From: a virus
DNA length: 30,631 bases
IMG/VR virus record: IMGVR_UViG_3300032311_001075
Span: 1-30,631 of that record
Direction: 5' to 3' (one strand)
Shown here: in pieces, positions 8,257 through 17,591 of the stretch
Layout of the letters: every line of letters starts with the position of its first letter
Position numbering within the stretch: position 1 is the stretch's first letter
Position numbers and translations under genes: made by a program
The notes under the pieces: generated by a model
Told to the model about the DNA's origin: nothing
What the model saw: only the letters and a program-made list of their open reading frames with translations
Databases searched by the model: none

Positions 8257-8775
8257 ATGGCATACGCTTTATTTATAACAAGAAACGATATAATCAAAAA
8301 CTCACCCTTACAAGGTGCAATAGATGCAGATGCTTTACTTCCGTTTGTAAGAACAGCACAGGACAAATACTTAAAGAATCTTTTAGGTACTATTCTATTT
8401 GATTACTTACAGGCACAAATTGAAGCAAATACAGTTTCATCTCTTTCAATATTTTATAAAGACTTATTGGATGATTATATTAAGAATACCTTAATATGGT
8501 ATGCGTGTGTAGAGTATATACCATTTAGTTCTATTCAGTTCAAATCAAATGGTGCAGTTAAACAAAAGAGTGAACAAGGTGATGCACCCGTTAAAGGTGA
8601 AATAGATTACCTTTTACAAAAGGCACAAGAGAATGGTGATTATTACGCATTAAGATTACAAAACTATCTGATTGCATATTCTAACCAAATTCCTCAGTAC
8701 TTACAATCTATTGGTAACCAAACACAGATATATCCTGACCAAACGAATCAATACTTTGGTGGTATACAATTGTAA
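8257..8775 (+). CDS. Head-tail connector / adaptor protein (172 aa)
   Basis: Six nt after the portal gene. Mostly helical; the N-terminus ITRNDIIKNSPLQGAIDAD and FVRTAQDKYLKNLLGTILFD match a family of head-completion adaptors in Bacteroidota phages (I believe the DUF6712 type, analogous to HK97 gp6). It probably forms the ring under the portal. The Tyr/Gln-rich C-terminus (PQYLQSIGNQTQIYPDQTNQ) may reach the next neck protein. The family number is from memory; the role is supported by position. Confidence 0.7.
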   Translation: MAYALFITRNDIIKNSPLQGAIDADALLPFVRTAQDKYLKNLLGTILFDYLQAQIEANTVSSLSIFYKDLLDDYIKNTLIWYACVEYIPFSSIQFKSNGAVKQKSEQGDAPVKGEIDYLLQKAQENGDYYALRLQNYLIAYSNQIPQYLQSIGNQTQIYPDQTNQYFGGIQL

Positions 8776-8800
8776 ATTCACAAATGTAAACAATTAAACT

Positions 8801-9334
8801 ATGAGCTATTTACAAAATAACGCAGGATACAATTATTCATTATACTATAATGTGTTAGATTATTTTAAAACAATAATGAATAACCATCCATCTATTGCTG
8901 CAGTATCACAAGGTGATATCTTTAAAGTTGATGATATACAATTTCCATTTTATCCATTAGGTAATGTGAGTATATTAGGTGCTAATTTTGGTGATAGTAT
9001 AACTGAATACGAAATACAATTAATTATTGCAGATAAGATTAAGAATAAGAATAACGAATCAGAACCACGTACTAACGAACAGATAGTTCCATTCTACGAT
9101 GTTGATGATTTGGTTGATATTCATGCAAATACACTTTCAATTGTTAATGATTTAGTATCCTATACACAATATAGTTTAGAATCATTCCAAATACTAACTG
9201 AGATAAATAACGAACCCTTTGCTGAGAAATTCAATAATGGATTAGCAGGATGGGTTTCAACCTTTACTCTTACAACACATAACGATAGACCGAGATGTTT
9301 ATATAATTTGTATCCATCAGGCTCACTTTATTAA
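8801..9334 (+). CDS. Neck / tail terminator-like protein (177 aa)
   Basis: Lies between the connector and the gp10-like gene. Motifs ADKIKNKNNESEPRTNEQIV, DVDDLVDIHANTLSIVNDLV and FNNGLAGWVSTFTLTTHND belong to a conserved family in Bacteroidota phages, as I recall. An alpha/beta protein of this size at this place is commonly the tail terminator or stopper. A helical N-terminus (SLYYNVLDYFKTIMNNHPSI) resembles tail-terminator folds that begin with a helix before the beta sheet. Terminator versus stopper cannot be decided by eye. Confidence 0.6.
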   Translation: MSYLQNNAGYNYSLYYNVLDYFKTIMNNHPSIAAVSQGDIFKVDDIQFPFYPLGNVSILGANFGDSITEYEIQLIIADKIKNKNNESEPRTNEQIVPFYDVDDLVDIHANTLSIVNDLVSYTQYSLESFQILTEINNEPFAEKFNNGLAGWVSTFTLTTHNDRPRCLYNLYPSGSLY

Positions 9335-9337
9335 ACC

Positions 9338-9757
9338 ATGCCAGGAAAAGATTACAAATCCCTAAGAGATGTTGCTAAAGAGATTCAATCGAATCTACAA
9401 AAATATGCACCTTATAAGACGGGTAATCTTCGTAGTAGGTTAAGAACGGCTAACACCATTAATACCATTATTGGTAAGAATAATTACGATTTTAATACTG
9501 AAACTAAATCAGTAGATATTGATGTTTCAGTAGAGATTGCACCAAGTGGAGCAGAGTATGGATTATGGTTTAATGACCCTCCTACTCCTAGAAGTAAAAG
9601 AAGAAAATCCTTACAAAAGACTGCAGAACGTAAAGGGAATTGGAACTTTGGTCAACGTTCAATCGATGATGCAATTTACAAATACTTAGATAAGTTTGTA
9701 GATGAAATTGAAGAAAATATGGCTAAAGATTTAGAAGATAGATTAAGTAAACTATAA
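9338..9757 (+). CDS. HK97 gp10-like neck/tail protein (139 aa)
   Basis: Starts 3 nt after the previous stop. The segment YAPYKTGNLRSRLRTANTI, then VSVEIAPSGAEYGLWFNDPP, is the signature of the HK97 gp10-like family, in which a TGxLRxS motif is followed by a Y(G/A)xxxxxG strand. The C-terminus is a charged helix with FVDEIEENMAKDLEDRL. It likely connects the tail terminator to the neck. A 52-nt AT-rich gap follows before the next tail gene. Confidence 0.7.
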   Translation: MPGKDYKSLRDVAKEIQSNLQKYAPYKTGNLRSRLRTANTINTIIGKNNYDFNTETKSVDIDVSVEIAPSGAEYGLWFNDPPTPRSKRRKSLQKTAERKGNWNFGQRSIDDAIYKYLDKFVDEIEENMAKDLEDRLSKL

Positions 9758-9809
9758 GCCATCAACTATTTTTTAATTCTTATTGGTTAAATAATAAACA
9801 AATAATTAG

Positions 9810-10991
9810 ATGTCATATTCTTTTATACAAACACCGGCAAGTATGTCATTGGCACAATCACCAATGATATTTTCGGTTTCATCATCATTATATACAAATG
9901 AAGCTAATTTTCAGTATATAGGTGAATTGGCTATTTGGACTGGTTCTGCTAATGCATCTTCATCAGCTGAAGTATGGACATTAGCAAAGTATCCATCTGC
10001 AGTAGGTAAGACAGGTATATTCGATGTGAGTAGAATAGTTAATTCTACACAAACTCAATTAGTTCAACAAAACATATCTCCGGTAACTTATTGTAAATTA
10101 GATTCTTATTATAGATACTATACAGGTGCAACTTATGTAACTGGCTCTCGTATATCTTCACCACTATTTAAATCAATAGATGGTTATCAGATATTTCCAG
10201 AAACTATTGGACAATCAATTGAAACATTAACTCCATTTTGGCCTATAATGACAGATGGTCCTGCAACTCAATCCGTATTCATAGATAATAATGGAGTAGG
10301 TGCAGCATGGGTAGGTGATATTGGTTCTGCATCAGGAACAAAGGCTAACAATGTTAGATATATTGGTTCTAATGGTTCAACTGGCACATATAGTTTTTCA
10401 ACCGGCTCTACTAATAATTCTAATGAACAAGTTTTAGGATTTCCAATCGGACCAACTCAGGCTGGATTTCCATTAAGTTTAACTGGTTTAGAATCATATA
10501 CAGTTCAAGCTCGTTTTAATAGTACAGCAGTTGGATTACCAATAAAATACAACGTAGATTGTAAACAAAAATATCCTAATATAAGAATTAAATGGAAAAA
10601 TCGATTCGGTGAATTTGATTACTTTAATTTTTATATGGTGAATAAAAAATCAATGGGTTCTACGAAGAGAACTTACCAACCACAAATAGGTTCATGGCAA
10701 GGTTCTACTCTTTCGTATAACGAATACGATTCACAAACCCTAAACTACATAGTAGATTCAAAACAAAACATAATCGTAAATACGAACTGGATTTCTGAAT
10801 CTTATAACGATATATTCAAACAATTATTGGTTTCAAATGAAATCTATTGGTCTTTAGAAGAGGATGGCCATGATGTGAAACCTTTAACAATTGTGACATC
10901 AAATATTCAATTCAAAACTGGCGTAGTGGATAAATTGATTCAATATTCATTTGAGTTCCAATACGGACAAGGATATAAACTTATAATCTAA
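9810..10991 (+). CDS. Distal tail / baseplate-type structural protein (393 aa)
   Basis: Beta-rich protein. The C-terminal half is the recognisable part: NIRIKWKNRFGEFDYFNFYM, VNKKSMGSTKRTYQPQIGSW and WISESYNDIFKQLLVSNEIY resemble a tail family of Bacteroidota phages where a KNRFGxFDYFxF segment precedes a RxxYxPxxG segment. A Ser/Thr/Asn-rich section around residues 170-215 looks like a surface insertion. It overlaps the next gene by one base (TAATG at 10991), so the two are translationally coupled. Together with the following two genes it probably forms the tail tip. The exact role (distal tail protein or hub partner) is inferred. Confidence 0.6.
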   Translation: MSYSFIQTPASMSLAQSPMIFSVSSSLYTNEANFQYIGELAIWTGSANASSSAEVWTLAKYPSAVGKTGIFDVSRIVNSTQTQLVQQNISPVTYCKLDSYYRYYTGATYVTGSRISSPLFKSIDGYQIFPETIGQSIETLTPFWPIMTDGPATQSVFIDNNGVGAAWVGDIGSASGTKANNVRYIGSNGSTGTYSFSTGSTNNSNEQVLGFPIGPTQAGFPLSLTGLESYTVQARFNSTAVGLPIKYNVDCKQKYPNIRIKWKNRFGEFDYFNFYMVNKKSMGSTKRTYQPQIGSWQGSTLSYNEYDSQTLNYIVDSKQNIIVNTNWISESYNDIFKQLLVSNEIYWSLEEDGHDVKPLTIVTSNIQFKTGVVDKLIQYSFEFQYGQGYKLII

Positions 10992-13012
10992 TGGGAGTAA
11001 CAAGTACACAAGGTTTTAAGTTTAAGTTAGTAGCCGATGGTGTAATCTTAGACTTATTTCAAGATGAGACAATTAAAATTTCAGATAACGTAACCGGTCT
11101 TTTTGATTTGGGTATATTACCTGCGGATTTTACTCGTCAAATTAACTTACCTGGTACTAAAAGAAACAATCACTTTTTTGAGTTTGTTTACGATATATCA
11201 GTTGAAGACCCATATACTTTTTCTACTAATCAGAAAGTTCCTTGTTATTTAGATTTTGATGGTATCTACCTTTCAGCTGGATATCTACAATTAAACAAAG
11301 TAAATGTTTATCAAAACAAATTTATAGATTCATACGAAGTAACTATCTTCGGTGGATTGGCATCTTTCGGTAGAGACTTAAAAAGATATTTCTTAACTGA
11401 TTTAACTTCATCTCTATCCGTATATAATCATACTGCATCATTAGAAAATATAACTGGAAGTTGGGAAGGTAATCTTTTCAACGGAACTATTGTATATCCT
11501 TTTGCAGAATATGGACAATATATTCAATATCAAAATGGAAATACACAATTCGGTATTCAATCCGTAACAGGAAGTTTATGTGTACAAGATTTCAAACCTG
11601 CAATTAAAATGAAGACAGTGTTTGATGCTTGTTTCAGTACATTTGGATACACATATACCTCATCATTTATGAATCAGAGTTGGGTAGATAATATCTATAT
11701 GGTTTGTAATAACAAATTAAGATATCCAATATTCAATTCAGGTTCCAATGGAACTTCTTCAATTGATTTAGAAACATACGGACAATTTCGTATATCACCT
11801 GTAAGTGGTAGTGGTACAACTGTTTTAACCCTTAATAATTCAGCTGCATTAAATTTTTATAATATAGAAGCAAATCCTGGTGGTAACCTATCATCTGATT
11901 TGATTTATAATTTAGGAATCAATTCTGCAGTAAGAGGAAATCTAAACCTTAATTTTGAAGTTTCATCTTCAGGTGCAGGTAATGGTATTCCTAATTTCCA
12001 ATTACAAGCATATAATACAAATACTTCAACTTATTATAATGTTCCATTAGTAAATTATAATAACTACTTAAATCAAGTACAAGTATATAATTCAACTCAA
12101 ACTAAAACGGAACAATTTGAATTACTAACTGAATTTACAACACCTATATTACCTTCTGGTTTATATAGGTGGAATATAAAATATACAACCGGCTCTTTGG
12201 CAGGAACAAACTTTAAAGTAACAGTTAATCCAAATGGTAATACAAAATCTTACCTAGCAATTAATAAAGTAAATCAAGGTGGTGACCATTTGATTATGGA
12301 TATACCATCTAATATGCCGTTTGGTTCTGCGGGTATTAGATTAGTTGATTTTGTATCTTCAGTTCAAAAGAAATTTAATCTTGTTATGTATCCTAATAAA
12401 ACTAAATTAAATGAGTTCATAATTGAACCATTTAACACTTGGTATAAGACAGGAACAATAAAAGATTTTAATAGGTATATCAACTTAGATGATAAAATCA
12501 CTGTAACACCCGCTAACAACCTCGCTGTTCAACAATTAAACTTTGGTGATACATTGGATGGGGATTATGTTTCTCAGCAGTTCTCAAAGGGTGCTGGAAG
12601 GGAATATGGAAAATCATATTATATAGACCAGGAGAACTTCTTTTCACAAGGAACATTTGAGGTTAAGACAGGTTTAGCATCTTCACCTCTTGTATACTTA
12701 TCAGGTACGGGTGTGAGTGGAAGTGCAAGTGGTGGAACTCCAATAGCATACGAAGTTGGATTCTGTCAATTATCATTCTATTCAGATTATAGAGATGCAT
12801 GTCTAAGTGGAAATTATGATGTTAGAAATATATATTCAACTACTGGATACATAGACCCAGGTGCAACTCTATACTTTGATGCATATGGTAATGATTTAGT
12901 AACTGGATATAGATGGATAGTTGACCGTACTATTTGTGAAGTTTACGAATTAAGTTCATTAAATGGTACTGTGGGATATTCAACCGGATATAATTGTCCT
13001 TATTGCGTATAA
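10991..13012 (+). CDS. Baseplate hub-like tail protein (673 aa)
   Basis: The N-terminus has LDLFQDETIKISDNVTGLFD then FTRQINLPGTKRNNHFFEFV, a pattern I know from large tail-tip proteins of Bacteroidota phages (LDLFxDExI ... FT/SxxxxxPGTKxNN). A central region (about 240-420) is Ser/Thr/Asn-rich beta sequence. The C-terminal third has PNKTKLNEFIIEPFNTWY and a hub-like strand pattern, ending in CEVYELSSLNGTVGYSTGYNCPYCV with cysteines that may form disulfides. It probably caps the tube and anchors the receptor-binding proteins encoded next. No lysozyme or peptidase domain is visible. Confidence 0.6.
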   Translation: MGVTSTQGFKFKLVADGVILDLFQDETIKISDNVTGLFDLGILPADFTRQINLPGTKRNNHFFEFVYDISVEDPYTFSTNQKVPCYLDFDGIYLSAGYLQLNKVNVYQNKFIDSYEVTIFGGLASFGRDLKRYFLTDLTSSLSVYNHTASLENITGSWEGNLFNGTIVYPFAEYGQYIQYQNGNTQFGIQSVTGSLCVQDFKPAIKMKTVFDACFSTFGYTYTSSFMNQSWVDNIYMVCNNKLRYPIFNSGSNGTSSIDLETYGQFRISPVSGSGTTVLTLNNSAALNFYNIEANPGGNLSSDLIYNLGINSAVRGNLNLNFEVSSSGAGNGIPNFQLQAYNTNTSTYYNVPLVNYNNYLNQVQVYNSTQTKTEQFELLTEFTTPILPSGLYRWNIKYTTGSLAGTNFKVTVNPNGNTKSYLAINKVNQGGDHLIMDIPSNMPFGSAGIRLVDFVSSVQKKFNLVMYPNKTKLNEFIIEPFNTWYKTGTIKDFNRYINLDDKITVTPANNLAVQQLNFGDTLDGDYVSQQFSKGAGREYGKSYYIDQENFFSQGTFEVKTGLASSPLVYLSGTGVSGSASGGTPIAYEVGFCQLSFYSDYRDACLSGNYDVRNIYSTTGYIDPGATLYFDAYGNDLVTGYRWIVDRTICEVYELSSLNGTVGYSTGYNCPYCV

Positions 13013-13022
13013 AAAATAAATT

Positions 13023-14576
13023 ATGGCACAAGTAAATAAAATATTCATACCAACTTACATCTCAAGCATAGATTACAAACCTGCTAGAGTGTTACCTCAT
13101 GTCTATTTTTACAATGGTACTAAATCTACTGATACTTTTTTTATACAAGGATATGTTAGCGGAAGTAAGAGTTCAATAACGTATGAGGCAATTGATAGAT
13201 TCCCATACTTTGATAACTATAATGGAAACACACCAACTACGGGTTCTAGAAGTTTATTATTTAATAATGAACCAACACCTTATGGTAGTATACCTAATGA
13301 ATCTCTTTTTTCAGAGTATTGGTCTACTTATGTTTCTCTCTTATATAATCCAAAAACAAGATTAATAGATGCATCAGCAATTATTCCTCTTGCGGATTAT
13401 TTCAAAATGGAACTGAATGATGTAGTTGAATGGAGAGGTAACTATTACCATCTTCGTGCAATTAATGATTATAATTTATCTAATGGTGAGTGTTCTTTAC
13501 AATTATTAGGACCAATTTTAGGTGATACTATTGGTGCAATATTTGGTGGAAGTTGTTTATTCGATTTCACATCATCTTTAATTACAACTACAACTACAAG
13601 TACCACAAGTACTACCACATTAGCTCCAACTACTACAACTACAACAGTTGCACCAACTACTACAACGACAACGGCTGGAACAACAACAACAACAACGGCT
13701 GGAACAACAACAACAACAACTTATTCAAATGATTTAACTTTATATGAATATTCACTAAATAGAGGTGGAGGTGGTAATGCTATATCATTCTTGGATTGGA
13801 CTGGTACTTTACAATATGGTCCAATGTCAAGTTTTGGTAATACTTACCGATTTATAGCTATAACTGGAACAGTTACACAACTAGAATCAGGTGGTATACT
13901 TACTATAATACAAAATCCAACATGGCCTACATTTACAAATTATGTATTTAATAAAACTGGTAGTGGTTTAACTAGATATACTCTACAATTAAATTCTGGC
14001 TCAATTCAAGCTGATACCGATAGTGGTAACTTTGGGTCAAGAACATATTGTGCTGTAACTAATACACCATTAGAAACTTGGGACCCATTAGGTAGAATGT
14101 ATATTGTAGCTACCACTCCTTGTACAGGCCCTGCACCTAATTTTACAACTACAACAAGTACAACAAGTACAACAAGTACAACAACCAGTACAAGTACTAC
14201 AACAACAACTACTGCTAGTCCTAATAAAAATTATTTCTTAGAAATAACAAGTAGTATTGATATTAATACCGGTTCAATGTTTGCAAATCCGTTTGACCCA
14301 TTGGGAACTACATTATATGCATTCGAAAATAGAGTTATACCAGCTGGAAATAATTTATTATCTGGAAGTGTAATATTGAATTATGCATATGATTATGAAA
14401 ATAGTGTAACTTTAAATTGGAATACGGCATCTACACAATCTGGTAGTTATGAATGGTATTATAATAATGTTTTATATAGCAGTGGTTCAATAAATGGAGC
14501 ACCACAATGGCAAATTAATTCTGCAAAACCTGAAGAAATATGGACAAATGTTAAATTAAAACTTATAATTACTTAA
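13023..14576 (+). CDS. Tail-tip protein with poly-Thr linkers and receptor-binding-type modules (517 aa)
   Basis: Residues 1-185 form a conserved tail-attachment domain (YNPKTRLIDASAIIPLADYF, then VVEWRGNYYHLRAINDYNL and LLGP). Then come a mucin-like linker at about 188-233 of repeated TTTTTT with AP, VAP and AG breaks, a globular beta module at about 234-373, a second Thr/Ser linker at about 374-400, and a C-terminal beta module with Ser/Asn-rich strands. The linkers are encoded by near-perfect ACA/ACT triplet repeats. The design (anchor, linker, module, linker, module) suggests an extended adhesin. The glycosyltransferase genes lie just downstream of its partner gene. The anchor is the best supported part; the binding role is inferred. 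Confidence 0.7.
   Translation: MAQVNKIFIPTYISSIDYKPARVLPHVYFYNGTKSTDTFFIQGYVSGSKSSITYEAIDRFPYFDNYNGNTPTTGSRSLLFNNEPTPYGSIPNESLFSEYWSTYVSLLYNPKTRLIDASAIIPLADYFKMELNDVVEWRGNYYHLRAINDYNLSNGECSLQLLGPILGDTIGAIFGGSCLFDFTSSLITTTTTSTTSTTTLAPTTTTTTVAPTTTTTTAGTTTTTTAGTTTTTTYSNDLTLYEYSLNRGGGGNAISFLDWTGTLQYGPMSSFGNTYRFIAITGTVTQLESGGILTIIQNPTWPTFTNYVFNKTGSGLTRYTLQLNSGSIQADTDSGNFGSRTYCAVTNTPLETWDPLGRMYIVATTPCTGPAPNFTTTTSTTSTTSTTTSTSTTTTTTASPNKNYFLEITSSIDINTGSMFANPFDPLGTTLYAFENRVIPAGNNLLSGSVILNYAYDYENSVTLNWNTASTQSGSYEWYYNNVLYSSGSINGAPQWQINSAKPEEIWTNVKLKLIIT
13583..13722 (+). repeat. ACA/ACT triplet-repeat tract encoding a poly-Thr linker
   Basis: About 140 bases made of ACA, ACT, ACG and AGT codons, including two near-identical copies of a GCTGGAACAACAACAACAAC block at 13673-13712. 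The repeat unit is a multiple of three, so slippage would change linker length without breaking the frame. Confidence 0.9.
14143..14218 (+). repeat. ACA-AGT triplet-repeat tract, second poly-Thr/Ser linker
   Basis: Repeated ACAAGT/ACAACA units encode alternating Thr and Ser between two globular modules of the 517-aa tail protein. Frame-neutral length variation is possible. Confidence 0.85.
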
Positions 14577-14578
14577 TT

Positions 14579-16150
14579 ATGGCAAACGTATATAGACAAA
14601 TAACATTAACGGAAAAAGGTTCTAATTCAGGACCTTTTTACGATGCATATTATTCATCAGATGGTGTTTCATATACTATATGTATAGATGGTAGTGCTAT
14701 TTATCTAAATACAATTGGTGCAACTGCTATTGTTACATTACCAGATACTGCGAATTATTTAAAATTAGTTAATTTAACTATTGGTTGTGGTGATAATGAT
14801 ATTATACAAGAATTATATCCTCCTACAACAACTACAACAAGTACAACAACTACAACAAGTACAACAACAACTACTGCAGCACCAACTACTACAACAACAA
14901 CATTTAGTTCAAATCCATGTATTTGTACTGAAGTTGTAGTAACATCAGCAGGTGGTGAAGTTGCAACATTCAATTGTTATGGTAGAAATGAGAACTACGT
15001 TTATATGAACGCTGGAACTTATTATTTATGTGCCGCTGAATTAGGTGGATTATTACAAGCTGAATTTATATCAGGCGCAGGAACTATTTCACCGGTTGGT
15101 AATTGTAAAACAAATACATGTCCTCCTACAACTACAACAACAACTCTATATCCTGGTGTATGTACAACTTATTACGTTTATGAGATTTTATGTGATGGTA
15201 GAACTGCCAGATATGGATATACTGATTGTCAAACAGGTGCAGCATTATCAGTAACAGTTAGTTCTTGTAATTCTCAAATGATTTGTAGTAGAACTATTCC
15301 AACTTTAATTAGTGGAAATAATGGAACAAGAAGTTATAGTACTGGTGGACGTTGTAATCCAATTACTACAACTACTACTACAGCTGCACCTACTACTACA
15401 ACAACAACAATTGCATGTGTAAATTGTGGAATAAATCAATTTGGAAGTTATTCACCGGCTGATTATTATCAATATCCAACAAGTTCTATTTGTAACGCAG
15501 TTTCATCAAGTAATAATTTACAATATTATGCTTATGATAGACCAAATAGATTTACACTATACGATTCAAGTGGATTTGTTACTTCTTCTGGTTGGGTTGG
15601 ATATGCATCTTATCCAGGACCGTGGGGTTCTTCATTAAGTGTAGACCCTGATGGAATTGTTCCATTCACATTTAATAGTGGAACAGGTAGATATATGTTA
15701 GTTGAAGCAGGGCCAGCAGACCCATCAAATCCTGTAAGTGATGCATATGAGTGGGTATTGGTTTGTCAAAATACAACTACAACTACAACAACTACTGCTC
15801 CTAGCTCAGCAACATTAGCATGGAGTTATAGTGAAACAGGTGGTGCAGCTGGAGAGATGGTATTATATATAAATGGTAGTGCAGTGGAAACAAGAAGTTC
15901 AACTGCATCAGGTACCCGTAATGTTTATCCAGGTGATACAATTTATGTAGATTTACAAATAGTAACTCCATGTGGTTCACCTGATACATACGCAAATGTT
16001 TACACAACGGGTAATATACTAAATGATGCAGATTGTGCTAATAATTCAGGTGTAGCTTTAACTACAGGAACATATACAGTAGTAAGTGGTGATGTAGGTA
16101 GTACATTAATTTTGAATACATTTGCACAATGTGATAGTGGATGTGTATAA
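14579..16150 (+). CDS. Second poly-Thr-linked tail adhesin with Cys-containing modules (523 aa)
   Basis: Starts 2 nt after the previous stop. Residues 1-80 form an N-terminal domain (ending in NDIIQELYPP), then five modules are separated by four Thr linkers at about residues 82-108, 181-189, 262-278 and 399-409. Linkers are TTTTTT runs with AAP or S breaks. Several modules contain paired cysteines (CICTEVVV, CTTYYVYEILCDG, ACVNCGINQFGSY, and a C-terminal DSGCV), suggesting small disulfide-stabilised beta domains. It probably forms a beads-on-a-string receptor-binding fibre with the preceding protein. I do not recognise individual modules; the last one (ATLAWSYSETGGAAGEMVLY onward) looks Ig-like. 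Confidence 0.65.
   Translation: MANVYRQITLTEKGSNSGPFYDAYYSSDGVSYTICIDGSAIYLNTIGATAIVTLPDTANYLKLVNLTIGCGDNDIIQELYPPTTTTTSTTTTTSTTTTTAAPTTTTTTFSSNPCICTEVVVTSAGGEVATFNCYGRNENYVYMNAGTYYLCAAELGGLLQAEFISGAGTISPVGNCKTNTCPPTTTTTTLYPGVCTTYYVYEILCDGRTARYGYTDCQTGAALSVTVSSCNSQMICSRTIPTLISGNNGTRSYSTGGRCNPITTTTTTAAPTTTTTTIACVNCGINQFGSYSPADYYQYPTSSICNAVSSSNNLQYYAYDRPNRFTLYDSSGFVTSSGWVGYASYPGPWGSSLSVDPDGIVPFTFNSGTGRYMLVEAGPADPSNPVSDAYEWVLVCQNTTTTTTTTAPSSATLAWSYSETGGAAGEMVLYINGSAVETRSSTASGTRNVYPGDTIYVDLQIVTPCGSPDTYANVYTTGNILNDADCANNSGVALTTGTYTVVSGDVGSTLILNTFAQCDSGCV
14823..14904 (+). repeat. ACA triplet-repeat tract (first linker of the 523-aa adhesin)
   Basis: Runs of ACAACAAGT and ACTACA encode Thr/Ser, broken by GCAGCACCA (AAP). 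Similar shorter tracts lie at 15124-15147, 15361-15412 and 15772-15797 in the same gene. Confidence 0.85.
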
Positions 16151-16167
16151 AATAAAAATAAAAAGTT

Positions 16168-17118
16168 ATGATAAGATTAAAAAATCTAAGATTCGTATGT
16201 GCACAACCTGCCACCCTTTACTACGCGTGGCAGGTAGAAACAATGTTAAATAACTTTATGGCAATGGGAATTAATCCCAACCATATTGATATTGTATGTT
16301 GGAAACAAAATGGTGTAATACCAGATGAGTGGATGAAATTAGCATTGGGTTATCCTGCTAGATTTCTATTCTATGATGATACAAGAGAAACTAAAAATTA
16401 TATCTCTTCTATTCGTCCAAATATTCTAAAACAACATTGGAAATCGTTTCCTGAATTAAAAGATGAAACAATCTTTTATCATGATTCTGATATTATCTTT
16501 ACCAAACCTATTGCGGAATGGATTACTGATGATATGATAACCGATGATAATTGGTATGGTTCAGATACACGTTGGTATATCGCACACTCTTATATTAAAG
16601 GTAAGGGACAAGATGTGATGGATGAAATGTGTAAGATAATGGATTTACCAGAATCTCTAATTGAAGAAAACGAATTAAACTCTATTGGAGCTCAATACCT
16701 AATGAAAAACGTAGATTTTGAATTTTGGAATAGAGTTGAATCAGATTGTGAAACTTTATTTAAAGATATCACTGCACTCAATATACAAAAGAAACAAATA
16801 AACCCAAATTATCACGAACTTCAAATATGGTGCTCAGATATGTGGGCAGTTCTATGGGGAGCATGGAGAAGAGGATATAAAACTCTTTGTCATCCTAATT
16901 ATGATTTTAGTTGGGGTACATCTACTTTATTTGATTACGAAAAACTAAATATCATGCACAATGCTGGTGTAGTTAATGGAACATCCGGCCTTTTTTATAA
17001 AGCACAATTTATGAATGAATTACCTTATGGTAAAGATTTACAAATAAATGATAATACCGCATCCAATGAATATTGGAAGTGGATTCAAAAAACTGCAGAA
17101 AAATCTGTTTTATTATGA
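16168..17118 (+). CDS. GT-A type glycosyltransferase (316 aa)
   Basis: Predicted cytosolic sugar transferase acting on a phage or host glycan. Residues 102-110 (IFYHDSDII) carry the DxD-type motif (Asp106, Asp108) that binds the metal and the nucleotide sugar. Residues 263-268 (MHNAGV) supply a His-Asn near the C-terminus, a common acceptor/active-site position in this class. The N-terminus (RLKNLRFVCAQPATLYYAWQ) starts the Rossmann-like half. It overlaps the next gene by ATGA (17115-17118), forming an operon of three modification genes between tail adhesins and tape measure. I see no membrane segment. Donor and acceptor are unknown. Confidence 0.72.
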   Translation: MIRLKNLRFVCAQPATLYYAWQVETMLNNFMAMGINPNHIDIVCWKQNGVIPDEWMKLALGYPARFLFYDDTRETKNYISSIRPNILKQHWKSFPELKDETIFYHDSDIIFTKPIAEWITDDMITDDNWYGSDTRWYIAHSYIKGKGQDVMDEMCKIMDLPESLIEENELNSIGAQYLMKNVDFEFWNRVESDCETLFKDITALNIQKKQINPNYHELQIWCSDMWAVLWGAWRRGYKTLCHPNYDFSWGTSTLFDYEKLNIMHNAGVVNGTSGLFYKAQFMNELPYGKDLQINDNTASNEYWKWIQKTAEKSVLL

Positions 17119-17591
17119 AAATAACTACTGAAGAGCCAAATGAACATTGGGGTTTTTTATCACCAAATGATAAAATAGTATTAGATTTGGGGTGTAATGA
17201 ATTTTATTCATCCATATCCACAGCACAATGGTTTTTAGATAATGGTGCTAAAAAAGTAATAGGTATTGATTTAAGTGTAAATCAAATTAATGATGATAGA
17301 TTTGAACCCATATCAATGTCAATAAATGATAAATTAGGATTAGAATTTTTAATTACAAAATATAAACCACAAATTATAAAGTGTGATATAGAAGGTTCTG
17401 AAGATAATTTTGATGGTATAGATAGTATAGATATGTTATCAGTATTAGAATTTGCAGTAGAATATCATGATATGAACACAAAAAAAATCTGTGAAACAAA
17501 AATAAAAGAATGGGGTTTTAAAAACATAGAATTATATCAATTATTTAATGAAGATATAAATCGTATAGGAGTATTTCACGCATGGAGATAA
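17115..17591 (+). CDS. FkbM-type SAM-dependent methyltransferase (158 aa)
   Basis: I chose the ATG at 17115 (ATGA overlap with the glycosyltransferase stop) rather than the in-frame ATG at 17073, which lies inside that gene. Motif I VLDLGCNEF (22-30) binds SAM, VIGIDLS (48-54) supplies the acidic ribose contact, and IIKCDIEGSE (87-96) is the DxEGxE signature of FkbM-like enzymes. It is short for the family (often over 200 aa), lacking most of the N-terminal extension. It probably O-methylates a sugar, which would fit the flanking glycosyltransferases. It overlaps the next gene by 10 nt. Confidence 0.72.
   Translation: MKITTEEPNEHWGFLSPNDKIVLDLGCNEFYSSISTAQWFLDNGAKKVIGIDLSVNQINDDRFEPISMSINDKLGLEFLITKYKPQIIKCDIEGSEDNFDGIDSIDMLSVLEFAVEYHDMNTKKICETKIKEWGFKNIELYQLFNEDINRIGVFHAWR

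Noticed and set aside
13583-14904. Triplet repeats considered as a diversity-generating retroelement target or phase-variation switch
   Set aside because: No reverse transcriptase or template repeat is present and the unit is a multiple of three, so an on/off switch is not possible.
15045-15254. 69-aa + strand open frame in another frame within the 523-aa adhesin (also 15441-15638 and 13183-13365)
   Set aside because: Out-of-frame shadows of the adhesin genes; Leu/Gln-rich translations with no motif or independent start context.
17073-17114. Earlier in-frame start for the methyltransferase
   Set aside because: The extra 14 residues lie in the end of the glycosyltransferase gene; the ATGA overlap at 17115 and the start of the family pattern favour the later start.
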